Source: Niebla homalea (lineage: Eukaryota; Ascomycota; Lecanoromycetes; Lecanorales; Ramalinaceae). From it: DNA of 64,000 nucleotides. This document shows, in pieces, positions 13,619 to 24,203 of the stretch. Under the pieces are notes generated by a model. The model saw only the letters and a program-made list of their open reading frames with translations. It was not told the origin of the DNA and searched no databases. A program made the translations under genes and the position numbers. How positions within the stretch are numbered: the stretch's first letter is position 1; every line of letters begins with the position of its first letter. The DNA is taken from the NCBI GenBank assembly GCA_019925105.1, contig JAHGAU010000030.1:744001-808000 (forward strand). The letters run 5' to 3'.

Positions 13619-15475
13619 ATTTTCCACTTATAAAAAAGGCTTATGCCTTATAAGCAACAACAATAATAAAATTGTGCATACCAAAAGGTTCCGGGGCCTT
13701 ATATAGGCCTATCTTAGCGCCGAGTATGTGCAGGGGTAATGGTATAAAGGGGTTATTGCTGAGAAGTGCACGGTGAAATAAGCAAGTTGAAAAAATCGAC
13801 CCGGGCAATTATCGTAACTGTACCCGGGAAATAATCGTGGTTTTTCGGGTTTTTTAAGCTTTAAATTACTTAAAAATAAGATCTCCGGGGTATTACCGGG
13901 TTAAGTATTAACGGATTATCCATAATCCGTATAGTAAACTTCGTGAAGATATTAATAAAATATATTACGGGAGGGGAATTTCTTAAAGTAAATACGGTAT
14001 TAACTCTTAATTATTAAGTATAATTTATATAGCGGTTAAAAAGAGTATTACTAATTTATAAATAGGGGTATTAACTTATTTATTAAAGTAAATATTATAA
14101 ATATAACGTTACGGCCTTACTCCAATAATATCGTAAGTAATTCGGGTATAAATTCCTCGAAGACTATAGTAAACCCCGCGAAAGGTATTTTATTTTTATT
14201 ATTATCGTTATTATCGTTTAACTTAATATTACCGTTGCCGTTTACGTAATATACTTATTCTTCCTCTTTCTTAACGTAGTTACTAAGACCTCCCTTTTAA
14301 AAGTAAGGATTCGGCTTATACTTTTCCTCCTTTTTAAAGTTATAATAAGGGTATTATTAACGTTCTTATTAGTTTTAAGATATATTATTAAACGGATAAT
14401 TTATTAATAAATATACGTATAATTTATATATATTAAATTAATTATATTTAACCTCGTTAATTTATTAAATAAAATCCGTAATTATTAAAGTAACTATAAA
14501 TATAAAAAATTATATCCGGAGGTAAACGTTAAAGTAATTATACGTAATTATTACTTAGTTAGCCTTAATTAAAAGGCTCGTAATATATTTATTGAAAATA
14601 ATAATTTTTTAAACGTATTCTTTAGGGTCCTTATAAATACGGATATTATTAATGGTATAACGGAGTGACTCGAGCTTTTATAAAATTATTATAAATAATT
14701 CCTTAAACCTCTTCTTAAGTTTATTAATTTAAAGATTAAAATTAATATATATTCTGGCTTTAAGTATTATATTTAACTTATTTATATATTATCTTTTAGC
14801 TTTTCCTTATAAGTATTAATCCATATACCGTAGATTAACCTCCTTAATTTTAAGACGTTAAGTAAAAAAGAAAACGTTATAATAAATCCTTAAACCGTTA
14901 ATAATATATATTACCGGCTTAATATTATTATTATCAGGATTAAAGAAGTTAATATCTTTAGGCCTAAATTTAAGTATATCGGCTTTAAATACTATAGCTA
15001 TAAGTATAGTTTAGATTAACGTTAAAAAAGCTTAGAATTACTCTTTATTTATAATAATTTATAGTATATTAATGGTATCGGTATTAATATTAATAATCTT
15101 AATATTTATAAGGATAAAGCGTAAAAAAAGATTTAAAAATAATAATGGAATAAGTTTATCTTTAAATACTTTATCTTTAATACTTATTTATTTTACGGCC
15201 TTTATATTATATTCCGCTTAAATATTAATACGTTATTTTAACTTAATTAATAAAAACGTTAAAGCGTACCTTAAAGGGTATTATTTATTATTTATAATTA
15301 AGACGTTTAAAAGATGTAAATTAAAGGTTAACTATTTAATTAAAAAGGCTATTAATAAAGGATTCCCGGTACGGTATTACCGTGTTTACTCGTTATCTAA
15401 AGTCTGCGTTTATTATATTAACGTTTATACGTTTAATTACTAATAGATATAATCGATTCGCTATTATTACCAAAT

Positions 15476-15621
15476 TATAAGAGCCTTAATAAATATATAA
15501 ATAATATAATATATGAATTATTATCTAGGTACATAGTGGTAAGCTATGTATAGTAAGTGCGGGTGCCAAGCAATGCGGAACCCGTTCCGTGGTATGGGTC
15601 AGCTCTGCTGAGTCCCTAACA
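15476..15621 (-). repeat. LTR of the compact element, right copy (half RIP-mutated)
   Basis: 146 bp. The left (inner) half is AT-converted while the right (outer) half keeps the original GC-rich sequence, including the GCGGAACCCGTTCCG palindrome. The outer end is followed directly by the target repeat CCTTC. Confidence 0.8.
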
Positions 15622-17105
15622 CCTTCTTATTAAAAATTCCGAAGGAAATAAGATTATTATTTATTTTAGGTATATACTATATATCCGTTAGCTTAATCGG
15701 CTTTATTTTGTCGTTAAGGATTAACTATAAAATAATTATTTTAATCCTTATTACCTTTATATCCTTATTATTAAAAATATCCTTTATTTAAAAGTCAATA
15801 TTTATATTATTAATTTATCGGTAATTTCTAAAGAAAGTACGATTTTACGTATAGTAAATATCGGCCGCTATATTAAGGATAAAATAAGCTTGCTTTTATT
15901 AAGGTAATAATAAACTACGCTTTATTATTAATGTTATTTTATTGGTTTAAATAAGAGTATTAGTTCTTATAATAAAAACTTTTATAATTATGGTTTTTTC
16001 TTTATTTAATTTAACTTTTTTTACTTTTTTTTTAACGTTAAGCTTTTTATCCTTTAATTCTTAATTGTTTAAACGTTAATCGGGATATTTATATTAATAT
16101 TTATTGACCTTATATAGCCCTTTATAATATATATATTTATCCTTTTCCTTTAATTTATTATTTTTAGGTTTTTCTTATTTACCGTAATTATTAATTTAAG
16201 CCTATATTATCTTTATAGTTTCGTCCGTATTAAATCGTTAACGGTTATATTCAGTAAAAGTAATAATAAATTAATCGATATTTATTTTAATACCTTTATT
16301 TTTTATAGTTTACTCCAATAAGAATATATATACGTTATATTTCTTTTTTAAGCTTATCCGGAAGAATATAATATATTATTAATTTAATATATCGGTTTTA
16401 AGGTTAAAAAACTTATTTTAAAGCCGTTTTAACTTTTAAGAGTATTCTTATAAACTTATATATTTAAATAAGTTTAAATAAAATAATTATTAAAATACTT
16501 AATTCTTAATTATTATATCCTTAATAATATAAAGTTATTTAAGCTTTTTTTAAATTAAATAAGGATTCAAGATCCCCTTAATTTAATAACGGATTATATT
16601 ATTAATAATTATATTAAGGATAACCTATACTTAATTATAAGCTTTCTTTTATTCTTTTAAGATCAATAAAACCTTAATTATTTTAACCTTTAACTTTATT
16701 AATAAAGTAATAAAATTAATACTTTAAAGGATATTCTCCTTAATAACCTTTTATATATTTATTATAATAAAAGCCGATTAAGCGTTTATATATTATAATA
16801 TATAATTTAACAATCTTTTTAATTTTATTACTTTAATATAATTAATCAATATCTTATCGAGCTTTTTCTATTTATTTTTTATAGTTAACGGTATTATAGA
16901 ATTTATCTTTAAATATTATTATTATTATAATTAATATAATATAATAAGTAATTTATATTTTAATTTAATAGATAAATTAATTATCTAGATACCTTTTAAT
17001 ATATAGTTATAGCTACGTTGGGCTTATAATTTAATATAATAGGTATATAATGTATTTATTAATTTAATTATTTAGGTATATATAGGAAGAGTAAATCTAT
17101 TTCCA

Positions 17106-18534
17106 AAGGATCCCGGCCGTTCTGAGATATACGGCTAGGTACTCTAATATACACAATACTTCTGAGTCAACATGTGCATGCACTGGACAACACCATGAGG
17201 AGTCATCAACATTCCAACAGATACGTAATGGGCTAACTAGCCTTGACTAGTAAATCTTCCCGAATATTCTTTTCACGAAGCTACCTTGATACCGTGCCAG
17301 AGAAATATATGCCCTGGCTTTCCCTTACACCCTCTCTCTTACCCCGTACGTCGTTGCTTTAAAGCTGAATTCGAGAACTGGGCTCGACCGTCGCTCCTAC
17401 GACTGTAGACGCACCGTCATTATTAAGTTCTCACAGACAATGACATAGGCAATAACGTCACCGGTGCCGTCCAACCAAATTCTTCGATTCAGGACCGTTC
17501 ATTTTCTGACGGTTGTTCTCTGCTTTTCGCTTTGATTCTTTCTGTGGTTATTCACAGGATAGATGTTCGTATTTAATCCAGGCTCTTCAACACAGATCAC
17601 TAACATTTTTCGCTGCTTCTCGGCTCTCCAGCATTGGGATGATATTACTATCTGAATTCAACGGTCTTCCTGCTTCAATTCTTGGAAGTTTTAAAAGCAG
17701 CCCCGATCGCTGGTTGATGGGATGGGCGTTATGGGATCTTATTGAACGATAAAGCGAAGTATGAAACTGGCTTTATCAGTCTTCGCCGATGGGGCCTGAA
17801 CTAATGGTTTTGAGGGGTCGACTTTACTTTCAAGAATGTCTTATGATTTCAATGGTAGTTCCTTAAGGGCCGGCAAGAGATAAGAGATCATCTCAGGAGA
17901 GGCTTTGGCGGTGAATTGCCGTTAGACCATGCTTGCTCTGAGTAAGAGTGCCTGAAAGATTAAAACGATATGGTTTCACAAGCTGAAGCTCAACGAATAT
18001 CAAACGTACCGGTCTGGAGAAGTAAAGCTTATGGACGGCTAAGGCGAGGGGCCCCAACAATCGAATATCTCGAGTATCCCGAGCTAATAAACTTCCTGCC
18101 TATTATATCGACTCCCTATCCGCCACGCTATGAGGGTATGTGGAGTTAATTGGGTAGAGATAAAAGTCATTCAGACCCTTCCAGCCTTACACCTTTAAAT
18201 TATCGAGCCTTCAGACCCTTTTCTAAGACTTCTTAATAAAATGGGAAGACCTTACGGGTGGTCCGATTGCAAGACGAGCAATCTCCCCGGCCCAAGGCCA
18301 CCAATTTACTCTGGTGTTGCTGGCGTCGCACACAGCAATCCTATTGTACCTTCCGGTTGCCTTTAGCTCCCACGCGATCGCTGTCAATGTTTGATTTAAG
18401 TGGTACTGAGTTTCCCTTTACCTGGACGATCCTCATAAGCTGTGCAGCACTGAGCATCGATCCGCATTCCGCCGCATTCCGCTCAGACAGCACCAGTCTC
18501 AGCCCACATTAAGTTTGATCGTGGTGAGCGTATT
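17106..18534. other. GC-balanced transition region, no gene recognised
   Basis: Base composition switches abruptly from AT-rich to balanced near 17105. Short open frames exist, for example 79 codons at 17513-17752, but none resembles a known family or shows a convincing codon pattern. The part after about 18240 may hold the degraded N-terminal half of the UbiA relic that follows; no aligned transmembrane segments could be recovered. Confidence 0.4.
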
Positions 18535-18893
18535 GTGGACAATGGGTGTATGATATGTGATACCGGATATACGCACCAGGATCCTCAAGATGATACAAAG
18601 GTGGGAGTAAAGTCCATAGCTATTCGGTACGCCAGAAAAACGAAAAAGCTTGTTACTATACTTACGACAGCTCAGGTACTGATGCTCGTGAATGCTGGAT
18701 CTCGTCTCGGGTTGTCGTGAAGGTGGACTTACTGCGATGGCGTTGGGAATAGTGATGGCGACGGTGGATCTGAAGAAGCCCACTGACTGTGCTTCGTTCC
18801 TCAATCGTGGCTTTTGGTTTGCTGGAGGATGTATGATATTTGACTTACCCTTTGAGTATACAGTGTACTTGCACGGATTGAAGGTAGGTGATT
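18535..18893 (+). pseudogene. UbiA-family prenyltransferase relic (COQ2-like), C-terminal half
   Basis: Two overlapping plus-strand frames together match the C-terminal half of a fungal UbiA prenyltransferase of the 4-hydroxybenzoate polyprenyltransferase type. The first (18535-18717) contains the second aspartate-rich box as THQDPQDDTKVGVKS followed by IAIRYARKTKK. The second (18692-18892) contains VDLKKPTDCASFLNRGFWFAGG. The break near 18700 is a frame change. The first aspartate-rich box and the N-terminal membrane helices are missing. Intact homologues attach a prenyl tail to an aromatic ring in a membrane; this copy is truncated and frame-shifted and should be non-functional. Confidence 0.65.
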
Positions 18894-18939
18894 GATTGTC
18901 TCTCACTCGCAGGGGAAACCCAAAGCTTTGCTTGTAATT

Positions 18940-19019
18940 TGAATTCCTTGTGATCTGAACTCCTTGTCATCCGAACTCCTTGTAAGTTGAACTCCTTATG
19001 CTCTGAACTCCTTGTGATT
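18940..19019. repeat. 16-bp minisatellite, five units
   Basis: Five imperfect copies of TGAACTCCTTGTGATC in direct tandem, each with one to four changes. It lies just downstream of the UbiA relic. Confidence 0.8.
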
Positions 19020-20338
19020 TGACCCTTGACTATCCGGTGGGCAACTAGGGATATTTGCTTAAAGCTGCTGTTGCCAGTGCCGGCCGAGATGACTAACATT
19101 GCCAGACAAATCTCTCGCTCTACTTATTGTTGCAACCTCTTTCCGACTTCCTAGCTCGCAAAAAAATTCTCCAAGAGGAATCATACAGCATTTTCCAGCG
19201 TCAACAACCTCCCTAAACGGCGTCCACCATTCCTCAAAGACTCAACGACAATTCAGCCCCATTTCTTCCCCCTTATTGCCCGCCAGAAGTGTATTATTCC
19301 GGACAGTCCCGCTAGACGAGGGTAGAGATCGAAAACGCTGGATTTGATTGATGGTACTCAGGCACTCTCACTGCTACCCCTCCGCAGATTCTGTACCTCG
19401 AGAGGGTTCTGGTCGGAGCTCTTACCCAGCACGAGGAGGTATATTACACCGCTTACATGATCCCAACGTTACGCAAGCCATCTCCGTGGTTGATGGAGAT
19501 GATTCTCCAGCGCTCGTATGCTCTTTATCTCTTTACCACTTGATAATTCTAACGTCATGACAACATCTTGTTGAGAAACATTTATACTAGCACCATGCAT
19601 CCAACGGGTTCGAACTGGAAGCTTCAGTATCTCTCCCTCCATCGCTGGAGACCTTCAGCGCTGCAGTAGAGCATATCCTTGATTATATAACTTCTTGATG
19701 AGCTATCCGCAACCCAACTAATCGAAGGAAACTTCCGCGCCCTGCACAGAATGGTATATTGCGCCACCCAACCCCGGTAGCTTTGCTCGCTGCAGATCTG
19801 ACTCTGCGCTCGGGTTCGTTGTATCCCAGATGTTTTGTGACTGTATGTCGCGGTACCGTATCTAAGGTCCTGTCGAAGGCATGATTGGATGTGTTGCGCA
19901 CCGACGGCGTCGCTCTGGAAGTGTGCGGTGAAAGCGAAGATGTCATGGAGGAGAGGATGGGAAGTGTGGTTTGCCCGCGGTGTTTTTGAACACGATGGTA
20001 CTGTTCTCGGGTGGAAAGTGGTTGGGGAAGATTGTTATGATGGCGTTGTATGAAGTGTGTAGAAAGGATCGAGGTCAAGGCTTCGTTGTAGATCGCATAG
20101 GTCACTGTTTTGATGTGCGGGTGGCTGGTGGTACGAGTAAGCTGGAGCTCATGGAATAAAGTAGCTGGCCTCGAGATTAATTCTTTTAGAGGGAGATATT
20201 TGGAAAGGGTTTGGAGCATTGAATGAATTGCTATGGAGCAAACACTCAGCTCGTTCCTATGGCTAAATGATACTATACTTGCCCTTTGGGCTTGTGCGTA
20301 TTCCTGCTGCTCTCATATTATGCAGTTTTGATAGCCCC
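19020..20338. other. Intergenic region with possible unrecognised coding remnant on the minus strand
   Basis: A minus-strand frame of 178 codons (20219-19683) and a parallel minus-strand frame over the same stretch have non-random composition, but no family was recognised. The two frames would have to be joined by frameshifts, so this may be a decayed gene. The rest of the region shows nothing definite. Confidence 0.3.
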
Positions 20339-22038
20339 CTACCCAGCTTTTGCATCCTTCTTCTCCATCGTCTTGGGCTTCTTCGCTGGCGGCCCGGACA
20401 CCACCGCCTTCTTCTCCTCGATTTGTGTGCAAAGTTCAACTGCCTTGCGCTTGCGGGAGCCGACCCCCCAGTCCAGGATGTTATCCATGTCGTGGTGGAG
20501 CTGGTTGACGTGGTCCAGATCCCGGAAGCTGTATGTTCGTAGTTGGTGCATGTGCCACTGGATCCTACTCGAGCCTTCTACGAGGGCCCAATTGACGAAA
20601 ATCCGTGCGGTTTGCGGGGCAAGGGCCATGGTGAAAGCGAAGGAGTCCATGTCTGCCGGACATTTTGATGACGGAGATGCTAGTGTTGCCTGGGTACCTG
20701 TCTCTGAGATGGAGGAGGAAGCACCTGGTCCTTTGGGAGCTGATGAGGAAGAAGTAGATCCTCCTTGAGGGGCTGACGTAGAGGCCGCCTGATTCAGGAC
20801 ACGTCGTGTATTGACCATAGCGCATCCACTGCGCATACACTGATTCTCTGCCTCTTCAATCGAGGCGTTCATAGACTTGGCTTCCAGGACAAAAAAGACA
20901 TCGTACATGCCAAGGCCTGCCAGATGGTTCCTCTGATTTTCGAGTATTGTCTTCTGTGTATCCGTGAATGCGGTTCCGTGGATGCCCCAGGCGATGTCTG
21001 GCCTAGGTTTTTCGACACGAGGTAGCTCATTCAGAAGACTATCCAAGAAGGGGTCGCCAGTATTGCCAATAGGCGGAATACAATCGGCGATGAAGTCCAC
21101 ATTCCACCTGGCATGTAAATGGTCCTTGTCCCACTCAGCATCAATCCAGTCGCGCTCTTGCTGCAACTCGGCTTCACTCATGTCGGTGGGAGGGACTTTG
21201 CGTGTTTTGCCAAGCATCCATGCCATGAAGTGTACGACAAAGGTGAGCTCATTCTCTTCACCATATTTCTTGATGTCTCCTACGACCTTGTGGCGTTGGT
21301 CCTGTGGCCAGTCGGAGTTCCTCCTGTCATCCAGTATGGCCATCGCCTTTGCAATCAGAGGTGCACCTGTTTCTCTTGCAGCATCATCATCAATGAAGAG
21401 GCGGTGTTGTTTGAGCATGCCACGCACTTGAGCCACAGTGCCAACCATGATGGACGAGTCGGAGATTTGCGATTCCGACTCCTGTGAAGAGTCTTCCGAC
21501 GCAGTGGGTGAGCGGACTTCCGACCCTTGCGCTTCCTCTGAATGGACTTCTGCTTCCTCGCACAATGATTCTGGTGTATTGTCTCCGGACTCCTCTTCCT
21601 CTGATGTACTGGCAAATTGACCTTGGCCTTGGACAAGGCTCGAATGAAAGGAAAGCGGGTCGGGGAGCACTTTGCCAGGCAAGTGGTGGTATGAGGCTTC
21701 GTTCTGTGAGATGTCGTTCTGTGGCGTGTTGAATTGTGGGAAGACAGCAGCGGGAGGAGATGCTGGAAGAGGTGAGGGTTTGGGTTGGTTTGGGGTTGAT
21801 GTCTGCAACGCAGTTAGTTAGAGGTTTGATGTTGAAGATGAGAGACGGGTGGGTAACAAACCGTCGTTAGATGTGAATGATCTTCTTGTTGGGTGACAAT
21901 TGTATCATCTTCTTTCACGGATGAGTTGCCTTCCTGTTGCTGTGCAGTCTTAGGCCGATCAGGTAAGGAGGATTGACGTGGCCGCTTATTAGGCCGCTCA
22001 AGCACATCCGGTGCGAGAGGAGATGATGATCTAGTCAT
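20339..22038 (-). CDS. DUF7924-type protein with a PD-(D/E)XK-like core, intact
   Basis: Two exons encode 546 residues: exon 1 at 22038-21862 (59 codons), an intron at 21861-21803 (donor GTTTGT, CTAAC branch site, TTGCAG acceptor), and exon 2 at 21802-20339. The start MTRSSSPLAP matches the start of the divergent paralogue (MTKRDLQ). The N-terminal 180 residues are low-complexity, Ser/Glu-rich and probably disordered. The core holds RPDIAWG (Asp328), VLEAKS (Glu366-x-Lys368) and an AENQC box (about 377-381), the spacing of a PD-(D/E)XK nuclease fold. The C-terminus is Lys-rich (RKRKAV, KKPK), suggesting nuclear import. The resemblance to fungal DUF7924 proteins is from memory; catalytic activity is inferred. 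Confidence 0.8.
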
Positions 22039-22411
22039 GGCATTGTGAGGGGCAAAGATGCCACACATGACATAAAGTCGGTGAAGCAAACGTGAAGGAA
22101 ACGAGCGTGACGAGGTGGGGTGTAATGTGATAAGATAAGATCCATCGACGCGTTTATTTAGGGTTCGAGCGGGTCGGTGGTACCTGCGTTTTTGAGTTAT
22201 GCTTATGACAGAATAAGATCGCCAATCACAATATCACACACTAGTGTCTGGATGCAGGGCCGGCGGGGCTGGCGTCGAACGCTTAAACCTCGGAAAAATA
22301 TCTTCTAGTGTCTTGGCATGGTATCTCTCTCGTCCCCTCCGTCTCCAACATTCAATTTCACCTGATTTCACCAATTTTTCATAGTATTCATTTGGATGCT
22401 GTACTATAACA
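22039..22411. promoter_or_regulatory. Divergent intergenic region between the two DUF7924-type paralogues
   Basis: A 373-bp stretch separates the start codons of an intact minus-strand gene and its decayed plus-strand paralogue, so it must contain both promoters. I see no clear TATA box or palindromic operator. Its layout suggests an inverted duplication of the gene with its upstream region. Confidence 0.4.
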
Positions 22412-24050
22412 TGACCAAACGAGACCTACAGCACGACCCCAGCCAGGTCGAACCAATCCTTAATAAACGTGCCCGTCACTCAGCCCCTCTTTCGTCCTCG
22501 TCCTCGGATACTCTACAGCAGCAGCAAGATGAGACCCAAGAGGAGGTTAGTCACATCCTGAAGCCTTGAAGGTCTAGTGGCAATTGCTGAGAACGAGTCA
22601 TCAGAATCACAGCCCCCACCGTATCCTCCATACCCTCCAAATCTAGATAAGCCTCACCTTCGCTTCACCCGCCGCTCTCCTCCAAGATGACTGCAATCAC
22701 CAAGCGCCAGGCAGTCCACCCCAGTCTTCCTCTCATCCATCACCTCAGCTGACGCCGTCTGCTACACCGGACCCATTCTCCTCTTCTGAAGCCTCCTTGC
22801 CAGATGCAGTCTTGGCACCTCCACTGGAAGATCAAGGATCCTCTCCATACGCAAGCTTCGAGTCAAGGTCGAGGCGAGGCGAGGGAAAAAGGGACCTCTA
22901 CAATCTTCTGAGCAGGAAGACGCGAAAGAAGACGGCTTTGAAGAAGTCGAGGCAGCCGAGGAAGAGGTAGAAAGTACTTCCAAGAATAGTTCGGAAGGTG
23001 ATCCTTCGGAACAAGAATCAGTACACACGCCTGACACCCTATGAATGTTCGTGAAGCCTTGCGTCCGGCTGGCTTTTCATCAAAGTTCGTAAAGCCGAAA
23101 CCAAGGGTACCGCTTTAATCCAGCAAGCCAAAGACATCCTAGATCAGAGACGCATGGCCGACATGTCGCGGGAGAAAAGGTCGGAGAGCAGAGAGGCAAT
23201 CAAAGATTACTGCGAGGAAAACGAGAGGACCTTCGTGATCAATCTTCATCATCACTTGTTGGGGAAGGCGCGCCAAGTGCCCAGACATCAGGAATTGACC
23301 GAAGTCGAGTTGGAGAGCGAGCACAATTGGATCGAGCAGGCTTGGAAGAAGGACCATTTGCGCGCCCGTTGGGAGTTCGACTTCGCAGCGGATTCCATCC
23401 CCAAAACCACCACTGGTAGCGTTTATCACAATAACCTTATTGCAGAGGTGCCTCGCATGGCCAACCCCAGACCCGACATTGCATGGGGCGTCTACAAGAC
23501 TGCCTTCACCTCATTATAACGGGAACCTCTGGATAATAAAAAGTACAACCTTGCCGGGCCCAGCCTCTATAACATCTTCTTCATTCTCGAAGCCAAGTGC
23601 ATGTACAGCCCCATCCAAGAGGCTGAGAACCAGTGCATACGCAGCGGTGCTGCCTTGGTCTATAACAGGCGTTAGTTCAACCGCGCTGCTGCCGGACTTC
23701 AGCGCACCTCAGTAACGCTCGCCCCTACCAGCTCCACTACCCAGGCGGCAGCTGGCCTCACCTTCAAACCTGACATGGATGCCTTTGCCTTCTCCCTGGC
23801 AGTAGTACCTCAATGGGCCAACCTATTCATGAATTGGGCGCTCGCCGCGGAAGAAGAGCCGGGCGTGGTCGAGTGGCACATGCATTTCCTTCGAGACTAC
23901 AGCTTCGCGAGGGCCAATGACTTCGACCAGCTGCACCACGACATGGAAAATATCTTGGACCGGAGTATCGGGCACCGTAAGCGCAAGGCTGTGGAGCAGT
24001 GTATGCAGATTGAAGATTTATGCATCTCCTCGACGCCGATGGAGTCATGA
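22412..24050 (+). pseudogene. Decayed divergent paralogue of the DUF7924-type gene
   Basis: The plus-strand gene starts MTKRDLQ and has a short acidic N-terminal region, with a probable intron after 22543 (GTTAGT donor). The core is readable in one frame from about 23106 to 24050: a region parallel to the intact gene with NPRPDIAWG near 23464, FILEAKC near 23581, EAENQCIRSG near 23615, and the C-terminal module with MNWAL and HHDMENILD. The frame has stops at 23517 (TAA) and 23673 (TAG) and frame breaks upstream near 22550-23100. The Lys-rich tail after RKRKAVEQ is lost by a frame change. It keeps the Asp and Glu-x-Lys residues, so it decayed recently relative to family divergence. Confidence 0.75.
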
Positions 24051-24203
24051 TTGACCATGGCCATCTGTAGCGAGATTTCTGTTTGGTCTCAATCATTACG
24101 ATCACATTCGTCCAAAAAGAATCCCCGTTGCAGAGTACTCGAATTGTACAAACATTCCCCAGGACTCAATACGAAAACAAGTCTTATGCTTGCAACGCAC
24201 CAA

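Larger units (their letters stand above)
13473..15621 (-). mobile_element. Compact 2149-bp non-autonomous LTR retroelement inserted in Copia B
   Basis: Two 146-bp direct repeats (13473-13618 and 15476-15621) start TGTGAGAGCC (TATAAGAGCC in the RIP-mutated right copy) and end in a CCCTAAYA form. The element is flanked by a perfect 5-bp target duplication, CCTTC, at 13468-13472 and 15622-15626. The 1857-bp interior is too short for gag-pol, and I found no reverse-transcriptase or integrase boxes in it. A primer-binding-site-like TTTGGTAATAATAGCG lies just inside the right repeat on the minus strand, and a purine-rich AAGTGGAAAA just inside the left repeat, so minus orientation is likely. It may be a Gag-only or LARD-like derivative. 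The first 240 bp inside the left LTR escaped RIP. Confidence 0.8.
11346..17105 (-). mobile_element. Copia (Ty1-type) element B, RIP-mutated, truncated by the Gypsy and split by a small LTR element
   Basis: Minus-strand translation through stops gives Copia domains in order from right to left: a GAG-pre-integrase segment (NNLISFGIFNKKGYN) that reads cleanly across 15665-15627 and 13467-13380 once the 2.15 kb insert and one copy of its target repeat are skipped; an integrase C-terminal segment near 12870-12650 (NKIRLILYMVNMPQKF); and a reverse-transcriptase segment near 11765-11350 (KGFR...GKDYLLTFSAIIK). The reverse transcriptase stops exactly at the Gypsy LTR. The right end, with the expected 5' LTR, could not be resolved and was placed where AT-richness ends. 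It is a different Copia family from the pair at 35751-50137. Confidence 0.75.

Noticed and set aside
17513..17752. 79-codon open frame as a small secreted effector
   Set aside because: No signal peptide, only two cysteines and no upstream gene structure; not supportable.
18936..19020. CRISPR-like short repeats
   Set aside because: Direct tandem units without spacers in a fungal genome; a minisatellite.
20964..21732. Plus-strand open frames of 60-155 codons
   Set aside because: They are antisense shadows of the intact DUF7924-type gene, which has a clear intron, domains and a homologue.
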